DNA from: Lateolabrax maculatus
Lineage: Eukaryota > Chordata > Actinopteri > Acropomatiformes > Lateolabracidae
Assembly (NCBI GenBank): GCA_031216445.1
Contig: CM062199.1
Location: forward strand, 2,304,501 to 2,368,500
Length of the DNA: 64,000 nucleotides
Direction: 5' to 3'
This document shows positions 24,296 to 35,492 of this stretch, piece after piece. Positions within the stretch are counted from its first letter, which is position 1; each line of letters starts with the position of its first letter. The position numbers were made by a program, and so were the translations under genes. The notes beneath the pieces are model-generated. The model did no database searches. It was given only the letters and a program-made list of their open reading frames with translations, and had not been told where the DNA came from.

Positions 24296-24574
24296 TCAGA
24301 GGCTTTTACTTACAATATATACAGCTCCGGTCTCCAAACACCTGTCTCCCAGGCAGAGAGAGGAAAGATAGAGACATCTGGAAGACTCAGACAGAATCAA
24401 AGGCCTTTACGTGGCTGAATGCAGCCACATGGAGATCGGAGATCCATAGGTTTTGCTTTATGCACAGCTGGTTGTGCAGGAGTCACATGGTCAACATGAA
24501 TGTTTCACGGCTGTCAACACAATTCACTCAAAACAACAAACTAGACGAAAAGTCAAGGGATTTCCAAAGTTTTT
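24296..24574. other. Non-coding stretch
   Basis: Nothing recognised. Confidence 0.35.
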
Positions 24575-24650
24575 AGGATTCATTTTCTGGGGAACCATGA
24601 ATGTTTGTACAAAACGTCACAGCAATCCATCCAACAGTTGACTATTAAAG
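24575..24650 (-). repeat. Dispersed repeat fragment, same family as 27475
   Basis: GGGGAACCATGAATGTTTGT, ACAAAACGTCACAGCAATCC, ATCCAACAGTTGA is the reverse complement of the block that I recall from the family as CAACTATTGGATGGATTG ... GGTACAGACATTCATGTTCC. Confidence 0.55.
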
Positions 24651-27474
24651 CACCAGTAAGCCTTTTGTAGATATTAGGCCACATCATTACATTGCTACTA
24701 AAAAAACATTGTTTCCACAAAATATATTCCTACCATTCATTAAACTACATTAAACACTAAAGAGGTTTATGAGGCGTTCATAGTCAAGTCAAACGGGTTA
24801 CTTAGCACTTGATTGTAACTGAAGACGTTTTGTCATTCAGATCTAATGCCAGGAAGGGATGTCACAGCCTCTAGTGAATGAGGACATACCTGAGGGCAGA
24901 ACTGAAAACAAAGAAAGGATGTAACTGAACATAGTTATTCTGTATTTGAGGATCATTAAGCAAACTTTTCAGTGCATTGTGAACAGGTTTGCTACTAGTC
25001 ATGCAGAACCCACTGAGACTCAACAGCCGAGTGAAGCTTCTTTTAGTTCATTGCTTAACTTTGTCTCTCACACACAGATGGCATTGTTGTGTCTCACCAG
25101 TCTCAGCAGCCCTCCCCATAACTTCTGCAGAGTAGAGGATCAGTGGGCAAGTCTCTGACTGACGTTGGAGATTGATGATGACGATGATTCATATTCTACT
25201 GAGAGTCAACATTGGTTTCTTTTAATCTTGATCTTTCTTTAAACTTGTAGTTCTAGTTGCCTAAACCCAAAACTAAACATGAACCACAGGGCTGGTAGAT
25301 CAGACAGTGGACAGACAGATAATTTCTGTAAATGTCATAAGGGTTGATTTGGGAAGCATTTACCGTGACACACATGTATACTTCAGTAGCACCAGATTGA
25401 AGGTACCATAGCAGAGATCAGAAAAAACCTGACTGAATTCAATGAATATGGGTGAGATCTTTTTAATGCCCTCAGAGACCTTCAGAGGTAACTCCGAATC
25501 AGGCAAAACAGAGCATTGGGTAAATGTAATTTATTTCAGTCATGGCCCTCAAGTGCACAGACTCACCACTGCACCAGGATGCAGCTCTGTGTGCACAGTG
25601 ACTCAAGTGTAGGACAAACCACAAGGATATAATAGTCAGAGCAGAGGACAGTGTGTCATGAGAAGTCCTGGTTCGTATTACCGTCACAGTGATACAGGGA
25701 ATGGATCTGGTCACTTATGTCCTGTGTGTTCCAGTACTGCAGGAACAGAGCGTCTCCGTCACTGTTAGTCCGCACGGTAAGTCACCTCCAGCTCAGCCCC
25801 AGTCAGCATCTAAGACTCAGCTAATTACATCCACATACACGCCGTTTTGGGCAAAAACCAACAGCAGGCAGAGGCTTTCTATCTCCAGCCGAAGGAAGGG
25901 TGCAGAGACGCGGCTTTTTGGAATAATCATTTGACGTGGCACATTAACCGTCTTCCCGCGAAGCAGTATCATGAGCCTGAGAGGAACATGGCACGCGTCC
26001 TCCTGCCTCTCTCACCCGGGAGAGATAGAGCATCTAAAGCCAGTCATATCAGAAAAAACACACACTGTGCAAGGGGCTTAACGCCTCACCACCGCTCACC
26101 AGCTCCCGCTCTCTTTGTTCTCCGAAAATGTGAAATGATATATATATTTTATCCATGTAACTGATTTTGCCAGCCTGAGAGAGTTTCAAATTTCTATAAA
26201 CTAGCTTTGAGTGAAATATGAATATTTTAAGCAGCTTAGCCCTGATTTAAATATATTTACCAGCAGTGTGTTGGCTGTGGGCCAAGACACAGTGTAATGC
26301 TCACAAAGCCACCACTGCTAAACTCAATTTAAGAAAGCTGATAATTCAGACTGGCAGCGCTAAGGCAAATAAAGTCATTTAAGTAAAATATTTCATTTTC
26401 TCATGCTTTGTAAAAATAGCAAGGAGAAGAACACAGATATGAGTAGACACGGAGAGAACATGGCAGAGGGGAAATTAGGCAACAAAAACAACTACCAGAC
26501 CAGTGTGGTGAGTCATTTCAGCCTGCATACAGAGGACATTTTCAATATGACAGACTGTACAGGCGATGGCGTATGTTTGCATGGACACAATAATACGATT
26601 ATTAAAATACTTTGACCTTCCATGATACAATAGTAATACAGCATATGATTACTGCAATTATTCCTATGGAAATGACAAAATACACACAAGGTCATGAAGC
26701 ATAGACTAAGCCTTGTTGTAGGCAGACAAACAAGCCTGCTTTGACTTGGAAACCTGCGCAATATGCTGCAGTGTATGCACATGTGTGTAAGGATTTCACG
26801 TTTAAGTGCTTTTGTACAGCTTTTGCCAAGAAATGTTTCAAGGAGATCTTGTGAAACCTGCTACATGTTGAAATGTAGTGTTCAAAATGGCTTCTACCCC
26901 AATGGAAGAGAATTTCCTATTTATAACAATGTAAAACTAGAGGTTTATAATAAGGTTGATTCCCTATTACCAGTGACAAGAAAGCAGCAGGCGTTATCTT
27001 TATTTTACCTATCACATATGGTCGGCAAGACACAAGCAATGAGGATCCTCAACCTTATAAAATATGAGTTCTGCACTCTACATCTGCTGAAATAAGGCCA
27101 GTAAAGCCACACTGCTTTGTAGGAAATCATCATAAACTGGAAGAACAAGTGAAGGGGAAGCGCTGCCATGGTAGAACGTGTGCTCTGCTGCCAAGGGCAT
27201 AAAAAGAGTCAGTGACATATCATATGCTCGAGTTACCCTCAATGAAGGATGATACAATGAGTGTTGCCATTCTGTGAAACCGCTGAACTTTTTTTCCATC
27301 TCAGCAAACATGCCTACTGGCTGAAGACAGGTTCCCAAGGACTGTATAATAAGGAATATACACTCGCTCTGTCTTTCTTTCAAAGGCATTTATTTAACGT
27401 TTTACACTTAGTGACCAGGTTAACCCGTCGGTCTACAGATGTCCATCATTTTGGCCAAATGGGCAAGATGGCCA
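24651..27474. other. Non-coding stretch
   Basis: About 2.8 kb. The subregion 25,850-26,130 is more GC-rich (ACCGTCTTCCCGCGAAGC and neighbours) and lies in a 105-codon plus frame with no domain. It might be an old regulatory island. Overlapping frames at 26513-26782 and 26763-27095 look random. Confidence 0.4.
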
Positions 27475-27770
27475 GAATGATGTGAAATTTAATGTGGATG
27501 TTTATGGTGCCCAGAGAATGATTGCTAATGATTTTGATGATATCTAGCGCCACCTTCAGGCCCTCACTTGTGTGACATTGTATCTTGTATACTAGAATGC
27601 TAATCAATCTTCTCTTCTCACCAGTCATGGTCCTCAGATCATTCTTAATGCTTTTGGGGACCCTCTGACCTTTCCTCCAGTGTCCCCATCAGCCCAGAAT
27701 TTACACAAGAACAATCATAATCCAATGGACAGATGGACATTTATGTTCCCCAGACAATGAACCCTTTCCA
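27475..27770 (+). repeat. Two tandem partial units of a dispersed fish repeat
   Basis: Unit one reads TGGATGTTTATGGTGCCCAG, AGAATGATTGCTAATGATTT, TGATGATATCTAGCGCCACC, TTCAGGCC. Unit two reads TCATGGTCCTCAGATCATTC, TTAATGCTTTTGGGGACCCT, CTGACCTTTCCTCCAGTGTC, CCCATCAGCCCAG. The start of a further unit (GGACATTTATGTTCCCCAGA, CAATGAACC) follows. This matches the internally duplicated structure of the percomorph repeat that I recall. No ORF. Confidence 0.65.
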
Positions 27771-28989
27771 CTTTGGACGTGCATCTCCTGCAGCCATAGC
27801 AGGATGAATCATCAACTCTGCATTTAAAATATGTTTTTCTTTTTCTCTTGACCACATCAAAATCATCAACCCATTGTCCTTCCATTCACCATTATCATGA
27901 AGTCCGGTGTAATGAATTTCACAGCAGGGTTTTATTTTCATAGCTCTGGCCATCATTTATGATAACAATGTGCTCACCGAAGTAATTGCTGAGATTTGGG
28001 AGCATGGCGACATCAACAAACACGAGCAGCCTGACAATCAGACAGGCTGGAAACAAGCCCCCAGGTCAGTCAAACTTATTTGGAAGAGAAAATGAAGGCA
28101 AACGCATTTACCCAAGTTGTCCTTTGTAAATGTTGTTTATTCAGATGAATCCTTGAAGCCAATCGGGGGTGGGTTTACAGCCGGTTTATCGCCCCGCCGT
28201 CACTGCAGCATGACATCCAAAGATGTTAGCTAAATGCTTTGGCAACAGATAAAGGTTGCACTGATGTCCTCAGCTCAATGTCATAAAGCAGCCTTTGCCT
28301 TTGCCCGACACCGCCTGCTGTTAATTGAGTTACAGAGAAATGCATACACATGTTCTACAATAAATTGTTATATACCATTTTTGAGTAAAAGACCCCTCTT
28401 GCAGAGCACTTACTGGTGGAAGAAGTGCTGATGGCAGAGTATATAAACTGCATTTACACTGCAGAGAGGCATAATGAACACAAAGGCACTTGAAGGAGAA
28501 CAGCAGTGAATTTCATTCTAAATATATAAAAGCCCTGTGCTCAGCGTTATTGGTTTTGTATAGGTGCACATTCTCTCATATGCTCTCATGAAAGTGAGAG
28601 CAGATTTTTGTCCCATCTCCATGTTGCTGGTGTTACAATGAGAAGAGACTGCAAAAGTGAAAAGAGTGCTCATGGATGACCATTTTCAGTTTGGGCTTTG
28701 CAGTTGATAAAAAAAAAAACTAAAATAGGAAAAACCCAATTCAATTGACAAAGCTGAAATGTGTCATCCCATTAATCTGCAGCAGCCCAAGGTGTTATTT
28801 CTTGAGGATATTACAGAGAGGAGAATTTGTTTCTGTTTGTTGTTCTGTTGTTTTGTTTCATTAAATGGATTTGTATTTCAGTAATGGCATTTACAAAAGA
28901 AAGCTATCTGTTAAAATAATGTGGTGTGTCCTAGTCTTGCACTGATAAGTAAATTATTAAATGGTAGTTTCATGACAGTCTAGGAGATA
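27771..28989. other. Non-coding stretch
   Basis: No gene seen. Short poly-A near 28710 is not associated with a retrocopy that I can recognise. Confidence 0.4.
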
Positions 28990-29092
28990 TGGATCTTGTG
29001 CTGTGTTGTGTATTGTATGTATTTGCGTTGGTCTACTGTCTGTAAAGCAAATTTCCCCTCAGGGAACATTAAAGTTCTTTGAAACTTGAAAT
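28990..29092 (+). mobile_element. 3' tail of a non-LTR retrotransposon (LINE)
   Basis: TGTATTGTATGTATTTGC is followed by GTAAAGCAAATTTCCCCTCA and GGGAACATTAAAGTTCTTTG. A 'CAAATTTCCCCxxxGGGAxxAxTAAAGT' ending is the hallmark 3' tail of L2/Rex1-type LINEs in fish. The body of the element is missing, as expected for a 5'-truncated insertion. Confidence 0.6.
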
Positions 29093-29149
29093 ACCAGCTC
29101 CCCATTCAAAACAGAAAACGTGCAGCAAATTGATGTTCTCCTTTTAAAG

Positions 29150-29565
29150 GTGTCTTCCTTTTAAAAAATATCCCCCTTAACACGGCTTCATCAAATCAGA
29201 TTAGTTTCCTCTGATTGAGGTCAAATGCAGTTCAACCAGCGTGCCTCTAATTGAAATGATAGCTTCGTTGCTAGCTCCGGGTAACCTTGACTTCCAACAC
29301 TTCCTCTAATTCAGCTTGCTAATTCAAGTAGGGAAGATGTAGAGCCTGTAAACAAATTACCGGAAAATCAGCCATTTGAGCATGAGGATCTGACTGTCTG
29401 CTGTATTGAGTGCATACTGAATGGATCATCACGTTTGGGCGAAGCACCGCAGTAGTTTGAATATGATTGGATATTGTAAGCTCATGAACAAAGACAAGGA
29501 GGGGCTCTTTCGAATGTGACAGCTCACACTCTCACTGCTCCTGATTTTTCCATCCACAACCACAG
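29150..29565. promoter_or_regulatory. Candidate conserved non-coding element with many homeodomain cores
   Basis: Repeat-free sequence with closely spaced ATTA/TAAT/CTAAT cores: AATCAGATTAGTTTCC, CTCTAATTGAAATGATAGC, CTCTAATTCAGCTTGCTAAT, CAAGTAG and CAAATTACCGG. The density and lack of repeat words suggest a developmental enhancer or a deeply conserved element. Function is not demonstrable from this sequence. Confidence 0.3.
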
Positions 29566-29716
29566 CCTCCATCTGATCTGCGTTCACGTCAAAGGAAGCG
29601 TTAAGCATTTGGGGAAATAGGGGTGGGGATGTAGTTAGTCTGGTTTAGCAGCACCTCAAAACTTTATCGAATTGGTTTAACCCCTTCACGAGCAGAAAAG
29701 TAAAAACAAAAATGTC

Positions 29717-29727
29717 GGGGGGGGGGG
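29717..29727. repeat. G11 homopolymer
   Basis: Eleven consecutive G residues. It is quadruplex- or slippage-prone and may be a sequencing weak point. Confidence 0.9.
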
Positions 29728-30009
29728 TTACGTGCTGGAACTATTTCCTGACAGCTGGGCAAAGCTTCCAGGGGTCTTGTTGTCATGGTGAGGTTGCCAG
29801 GTTTGGTATCATGTTGTCCCCACAACAGACTCAAACACCATTAACCTCTTTTACCTTTTACTATTTACTTTCTTATATTTTACACATTCATATTTTATAA
29901 TTTGTCACATGCTTAATTGAAAATCTGCATAAATGTTCTCCATATAAGGAGAAAAATACTCAAATATGAGTAAATACCTTTCCATGTGGTCATTTCAATT
30001 TACAGAAAA

Positions 30010-30095
30010 CGTGCTATATCGTGATATGTATCGTTACCTGAATATGAAATGATCTATATCAGGATATGAGATTTTGGTCCTATTGCACAGCCCTA
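30010..30095 (+). mobile_element. Right end of a hAT-like element
   Basis: GCTATATCGTGATATGTATC, GTTACCTGAATATGAAATG, ATATCAGGATATGAGATTTT, GGTCCTATTGCACAGCCCTA is the characteristic terminal region of a fish hAT family whose TIR starts TAGGGCTGTGCxAT. I could not find the opposite end within about 500 bp upstream, so this appears truncated. Confidence 0.55.
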
Positions 30096-30569
30096 TTTAC
30101 CCCAATGTTAACTAATTCTCTTTTTTTATTCTTGTAATTGCATCTTCTTCCTTGTGCATTGTGTGTTTTTTTCAGTGTCTCTGCTGGGTTCTATCTTATA
30201 CCCCAGAGCGTTTTTATCACAGTCCCTGCTGAATCTTTAACACGCTGTTAGGATTAATATTATAACTATGCTCAGCCGCTGCCAAATACTGTATATAAAT
30301 GATCCAATCTCCTTTGATGTAAGCCTTTCTGACAGGACTGCAATTCATAATCCATAACCTGCTTCATTTTTCAACCTAGACCTTATTTTCTAGGATTTTT
30401 TTTTTCTTCCATCATGACTATTGATTGTGTTCAAGATTTCATCTCTTACTTACTTCACTAGCGAGCATGATGGAGCTTCAGTTGACTGAAAACGCTGCTC
30501 TTCAATACACACCCACAGGGGAAACAGTCTCCAACAGCTGAATACAAAAAAGATTTTAAACTCAGCACA

Positions 30570-30611
<42 letters not shown>

Positions 30612-31889
30612 GCGAACCTGCATGCTTACATCTCCTTCCCATTCAAGCATTGCATGAAAAGTGTATATTTTCAGTATTAGAAAACGACTGCGGGCTAGTC
30701 GGCTGTTCGTTGTTCAAGTGATGCTACATTCATGTCATGTTGGATTTTCTGTAAACAAGGTCTGCTGACTGGGAAAAAGCTGTCCTCGTGGAAATACAAG
30801 GAGGATATGTTGCAGTGTTTTGCAGACAGTGTTACCTCCCATGTGGCGTCACAAATTTAGGAAGTGTGACAACACAGGCAGTAAACATAATGGGCGATTC
30901 AGCAAGTGAGCAGTCCGAATGTTAAACGTGGAAATTATTATTGTCACTTTCACTGTCACATTCTCTCGTTGGAGATTGCACAGTCTACTGTACAGCGGCG
31001 CTTCTGACAAACCAGAGCTAGAAAGAGGAGGAAGTGATGCAGTTTAAATGAGATGACTAAAAATAAAATAACTAGTATTATAAGTCAATACAATGTGCTG
31101 CATTTGAGCATGAGGATTGAATTTGTGTAAAATAGGATATAGTTCATTAAATGTATCCCAGTTATTGCAAACTCTAGACACAGACAGAAATGTGCTTGCA
31201 GACAGTCTCAACCAATACTAATATTTCTAACAATCTCAGTAATAATGGTATTCTAATGCCATAGGGTTAAATGGTAAGGGAGTGGCAGCACAGCCACATT
31301 TGTGTATTTTCTGTAAAAAGTGGGTTATTATGATGGAGAGTTAAAGAGCGGGGGGATACCTAACCTGATTGTCTGGCAACCTGCTTTATGCTGTGTTACA
31401 CACAGACAGCTACTGTAGCTGCAGCACTGGCAGTAGCATCTGTGAGGTAAATGAACAGCAGCTAATTTAACACATACAATTTAAACATAAAAACATTAAA
31501 ATGTGTCCTCACTGGACTGATGTAGTTACATTTCAGGTGGTTCGTTGCTCAAATGTGTCATTGCAATCAAATGATGGAAGAACTTATTATAAGTAACAGC
31601 TCAGTTAATAGTTTAAGAGTCATAGTGTGACTGATCCTGGATCTTTGTGATCGGTACAGATTCATATTTGAAAGCTTAATTCTGTAATGGGGACACTTTC
31701 TAAACTACAGCAAACACATCTTTAATATTTTTGTACTGCTACTTCTTGTTACCTATCATTCGGCAATAAGACTGTATTGGCCTATATATAGCCCAAGTTG
31801 ATATGCAGGCAGGTGCAACTGCAGGGGAGCTCTTGTGTCACAGTGACATAAGAGCTTTAAGTTCATGATTTCATTGAAAAAAAAAAGCA
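30096..31889. other. Non-coding stretch with a CA microsatellite
   Basis: AT-rich sequence. Apart from the CA tract at 30571-30607, no repeat or gene is recognised. Short frames only. Confidence 0.4.
30571..30607. repeat. (CA)18 microsatellite
   Basis: A perfect CA run of about 18 units. Confidence 0.96.
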
Positions 31890-32226
31890 AGAGCCATATT
31901 TCATATGATCAAGGTTCTGCTTTGAGCAAATTATGTAAGAAAATACATGTTGAACTAGAACTGGAGAATGCAGACCTCCATAAAAGCTTCTATGATATGC
32001 AAATCTGCAAGTGCAACCACAATATATGTCTGGATATATTTTGTGAGTCACACTATTATTGCTTGTGCATGAGTCGAATCCGGATCCTCTCCAAAATTGA
32101 ATAGGTTCTTCCTTGGCCCATGCTACACCCTTCCACACATGAAAATGGGGCCAGTAGTTTTTCCATAATCCTGCTGACAGACAAACGGCACCAACAACAT
32201 AACCTCCTTGGCGGAGGTAATAAAGC
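31890..32226 (+). mobile_element. SINE-like interspersed element with 'CCTCCTTGGCGGAGGTAATAAA' type tail
   Basis: Recognised blocks in order: AGAACTGGAGAATGCAGACC, GTCGAATCCGGATCCTCTCC, AAAATTGAATAGGTTCTTCC, TTGGCCCATGCTACACCCTT, GGGGCCAGTAGTTTTTCC, ATAATCCTGCTGACAGACAA and a final AACATAACCTCCTTGGCGG ending in AGGTAATAAA. This is a widespread fish short repeat, probably sharing its tail with a LINE partner. CCTCC-TTGGC-GGAGG forms a small terminal hairpin. The 185-codon minus-strand open frame across this element is antisense noise. The 5' boundary is approximate and I found no RNA polymerase III promoter boxes that I trust. Confidence 0.65.
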
Positions 32227-33548
32227 AAATGTTTTGAAGTGTGTTTACCTGCATCTGTGTGTATGACATAGAGAAAGAGAGAGCGCACACAAACAAAGCA
32301 GCGCATCTCAGACGTCCAAGAAAAGTGCCCCACCAAATTTAAACCAAACCTGGTAGATTTAATTTCAAGGCCATAAAGCCAACCACAAACAGCAATATAT
32401 GAGCTACACAGCATACACATGTAGATGCATCATACACTCAGTCCAGGAGATAATCCAGTCCACACACCCACACAGATTGGAGAGAAAAAAAGGACGCGTT
32501 ACCAAGTCACACAGTCTATTCTGTAGCACTGAAAAGGAGGACAGTTTGGTCTTGCACTGCGTTTTGTTTTGGCTCTGAGCAGAAGGTCAGAAGTCAGGCT
32601 TTTGACAAATGTACAGTTGGATCTGTGGTGAATAGACTGCACAGACCAAAAAAAGAAAAAAAAAAGCTATTCTTCACTGCTCATCCAGCTCCACCCTCAG
32701 GATCAGTACCAGACATCTGGGCAGTCTGCTACTTTTTCAATTACCAGTGCAATGCTATTTCTGGTTATACATGGTTTGCATAAAGGCTCTGATATCCAAG
32801 CCCTACCTGTGGGTTCACTGAGTTAAAGGTGCTGCGTATATACATCATGTTGTTCCTCAATCCTCTCTCCCTCCCCTCCTTAGCATCGTTGTCTGTACTG
32901 AAGTGGATAAACATGTTGGAAGTGATTTTTCCATCAGACTTTCTCTCCTTCTACCATCTGTCACTGCCAGACTGTGCTACTCTTGACAGCTTTAGCTTCA
33001 TTTGCACTGGCAGAATAGCGCCCCTCTTTTTCCCTCCAAATCCAACCTTGCAGGGGACAATTATTGACCATTGGTTCCAGAATTTATAATTCTCTGTTTG
33101 TTAGTTTAAGTTATACACTCGCCTACTTGCCTCTGAAGCAGAAAAATAACATATTTTTTGTAGTTTGATGATTGTTTTTGGTACAACTCGAGTGTCACAG
33201 AAAGACTTTTATCAGTCAATTATTTAGGAAAATACTGATCAACTACCAATTGTCATTTACCTGTGAGGACTGGGTACAACAATGGATGTCTTAGAAAATT
33301 AGTATGGATTTTACTTTGGAAAGACCAACACATACAAGATGTTGATCTCTTAATCCCCTCTGACTTCCTTGCCCTGTTTGTGGCTCTCAACCCCAAGCCA
33401 TGTGGCTCCTACTGAAGACTTCAATCTTTAAATATGGGTTTATACTTTCTTCTTTCTTTCTTTCTTTTTTTTAAAGGCTCAGTAATTTCCTTAAACAGCT
33501 GGCCACTGTAGATTGTAGCAACTGGAGGAAATACTATTTTATAATAGT
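32227..33548. other. Non-coding stretch
   Basis: Nothing recognised. Pyrimidine-rich CTTTCTTTCTTTCTTTTTTT at about 33453-33472. Short frames only. Confidence 0.4.
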
Positions 33549-33602
33549 ATTTGTTGGGGACTATTTTTAGTTGCGGATTAAATTCACATTTTGGTGCTTT
33601 TG
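33549..33602 (+). repeat. Repeat fragment matching 21308
   Basis: TATTTGTTGGGGACTATTTT followed by TAGTTGCGGATTAAATTCAC shares about 30 nearly identical bases with the block at 21308-21345. The two copies are 12 kb apart, so it is a dispersed element of unknown family. Confidence 0.55.
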
Positions 33603-33789
33603 TCACCTTTTGGTATTTACAGCTGTGAAAGAGCTCTATTTTTTATTGTAATCAGTATAATCTCCAAGCTGTCTCTTAACTCAACCTACAGCTACATCAA
33701 TAAACTGGGGGAAAAAAATAAGGAAATTAGCTTGTTCATTGGAGGATGTTGTGATTATCACCTCCCATTTCATACCTAATACTCTCCAT

Positions 33790-34110
33790 TGCACAATGAT
33801 CCGCTTAGCCACACATTGTTTCCAAGCAGCTTGCGTTTCTCTGCAAATCTCCTTATTTACAAGTCATCAGTGAGGCGAGGGGCCAGAGCCTGGAGGATAA
33901 TGTCAACTTTTCTGTTTGGTTATTGACAGGCAGCCTTCTAAGAGAGTGAGTTATTTTCTAAAGAGGGAGTTTTTCTAGCCTCGACCTGCAACATTTAGCT
34001 TGTCTGCACCATTAGACGGTGACCTTCATACTAATGCCGACCACGGCAGCCAGCGCCAACGCACCTGACTGAATCTCCGCTCTGCAGAAATCACAGAGAC
34101 ATAAAGTGCT
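33790..34110. promoter_or_regulatory. Candidate conserved non-coding element
   Basis: Repeat-free 320 bp with GCACAATGATCCGC, CCACACATTGTTTCC (a SOX-like ACATTGT core), TGGTTATTGACAGGC, GTCTGCACCATTAGACG and ACCTTCATACTAATGCC. Texture resembles vertebrate enhancers. No coding frame. Confidence 0.25.
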
Positions 34111-35400
34111 GGCATGAATTGATGCATTTATTGATACACAAATACTGCTTCTTTTGGATGTGAGGTACCTCGCGGATGTCCATGACTCTGTGGCTCTGAT
34201 AAAAAATGTATTTTATTTTATTTAATCAATGACTTTCCATACTGTCATTAGTTGTACCACTTTCCTGACCTACACTTTTTTTTTTATTGTTAATGCTACT
34301 TTTCTAAAGGACTGAACCGTCTGCTCTGCACCACCAGCTCATGTGGTGACTGTGTGAAATACATTCTGCCGGATTCCTGTGAAGTGACCCCGAATATGAC
34401 TTCTCCTCCACACAAGCAATCCAATTTCCTGACCTCACCTGTCTGCAGTACGACTCTTCAAAAACTCCAGGACATTTCAGCAGACCCAGCAGGCTAGAGT
34501 CATAGTTACAGAGCTGGCAGGTCACATGTTGGTGTGATTCAGTCTACCGCTGCTTACAGCTGATCTGTATCAAGCTTTATCTCCAATGAGCCACAGGAAA
34601 ATTCAGTTATGTGGTTTCTATCATCAGTGGTTGTCAACATGTGAGCCTCTGTCTTCAGCAGGCACCACTGCTAAACTCCTGCTAAACCCTGCTTCAATGT
34701 TATTCCATGCACAGCTGTTTTAAAGAAAGAAATCTTAAACATCTTTGTCCCAAAGGTCTTTTAAGAACTGACTCTGTTAAAAAAGAAAAAAAAAACTCTG
34801 TAAAAAGCTTTTTTATCACAGAAGCTGGTCAGATTGATTAAAAACAAACGGCTGTGGCATTCTTACTCTGAGCTGTTTTTCCTGTGCTTGGATTTCAAAA
34901 TAGAAATCCAATTTTAGTTATCCATCACTGTTGCACCATAATTCTTCAAACGCCTGAACGAGTTGAACCATTTGCAAGCTCCCATTTTGAAGAATAGCTA
35001 CTACAAATGAACGGCCAAAACACATTCAGAAATGTAATGTTGGGATTATTGCATTAATAGCAAGTTATTTTCGTGTCATTTCTCAGAGGAGTCAAAGCTG
35101 CTCTGGAAGCAGAGTAAATCCCATTTGCAAAAGTCAAAATTCAATTGGTGGAGTTAAAGTCGCACAGTTTTAACAGCGGACGAGCCGAAGTGTGAGACGT
35201 ACTGTAACTAAGATTGTGAGGCCCTTCCCTATTTATTGATACACTCATTGATCTGATTTTAGCACGCAATAGCGCCCCCACATCCCTAAATTTCCCCCCA
35301 CTTCACTCTTGCTGAGATGGAATTTCTGGGATTTATGGTATTATTGAGTGACAAAACAAAATCAGGGGAGTACTCATTGAAACAGTGCATATTAACCGTA
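34111..35400. other. Non-coding stretch
   Basis: Contains CAGTGGTTGTCAACATGTGA near 34627, which resembles a single hAT terminus (CAGTGGTTCTCAA type) without a matching partner. Otherwise nothing. Confidence 0.35.
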
Positions 35401-35492
35401 TGATGACGTCACTGGGGCGTGATGTCATGGGGGCGTGATGATGTTATCAGGGCGTGATGATGTCACCGGGGCATGATGATGTCACCAGGGAA
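35401..35492. repeat. Minisatellite, 19-bp unit x5, CRE-like
   Basis: Five consecutive units begin at 35401, 35420, 35436, 35455 and 35474. All have 19 bp except the second (16 bp, an internal 3-bp loss). The consensus is TGATGATGTCACCGGGGCG. The first unit contains the perfect palindrome TGACGTCA (at 35404), the full CRE/ATF site, and the others hold the related half-matched TGATGTCA. Unit-to-unit differences show that it is old enough to have diverged. Confidence 0.85.

Noticed and set aside
31863..32420. 185-codon minus-strand open frame, the longest in the window
   Set aside because: It is the antisense of a recognised SINE-like repeat, has no domain and has no splice context.
34620..34650. 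CAGTGGTTGTCAACATGTGA as a hAT terminus
   Set aside because: No inverted partner and no target duplication within reach.
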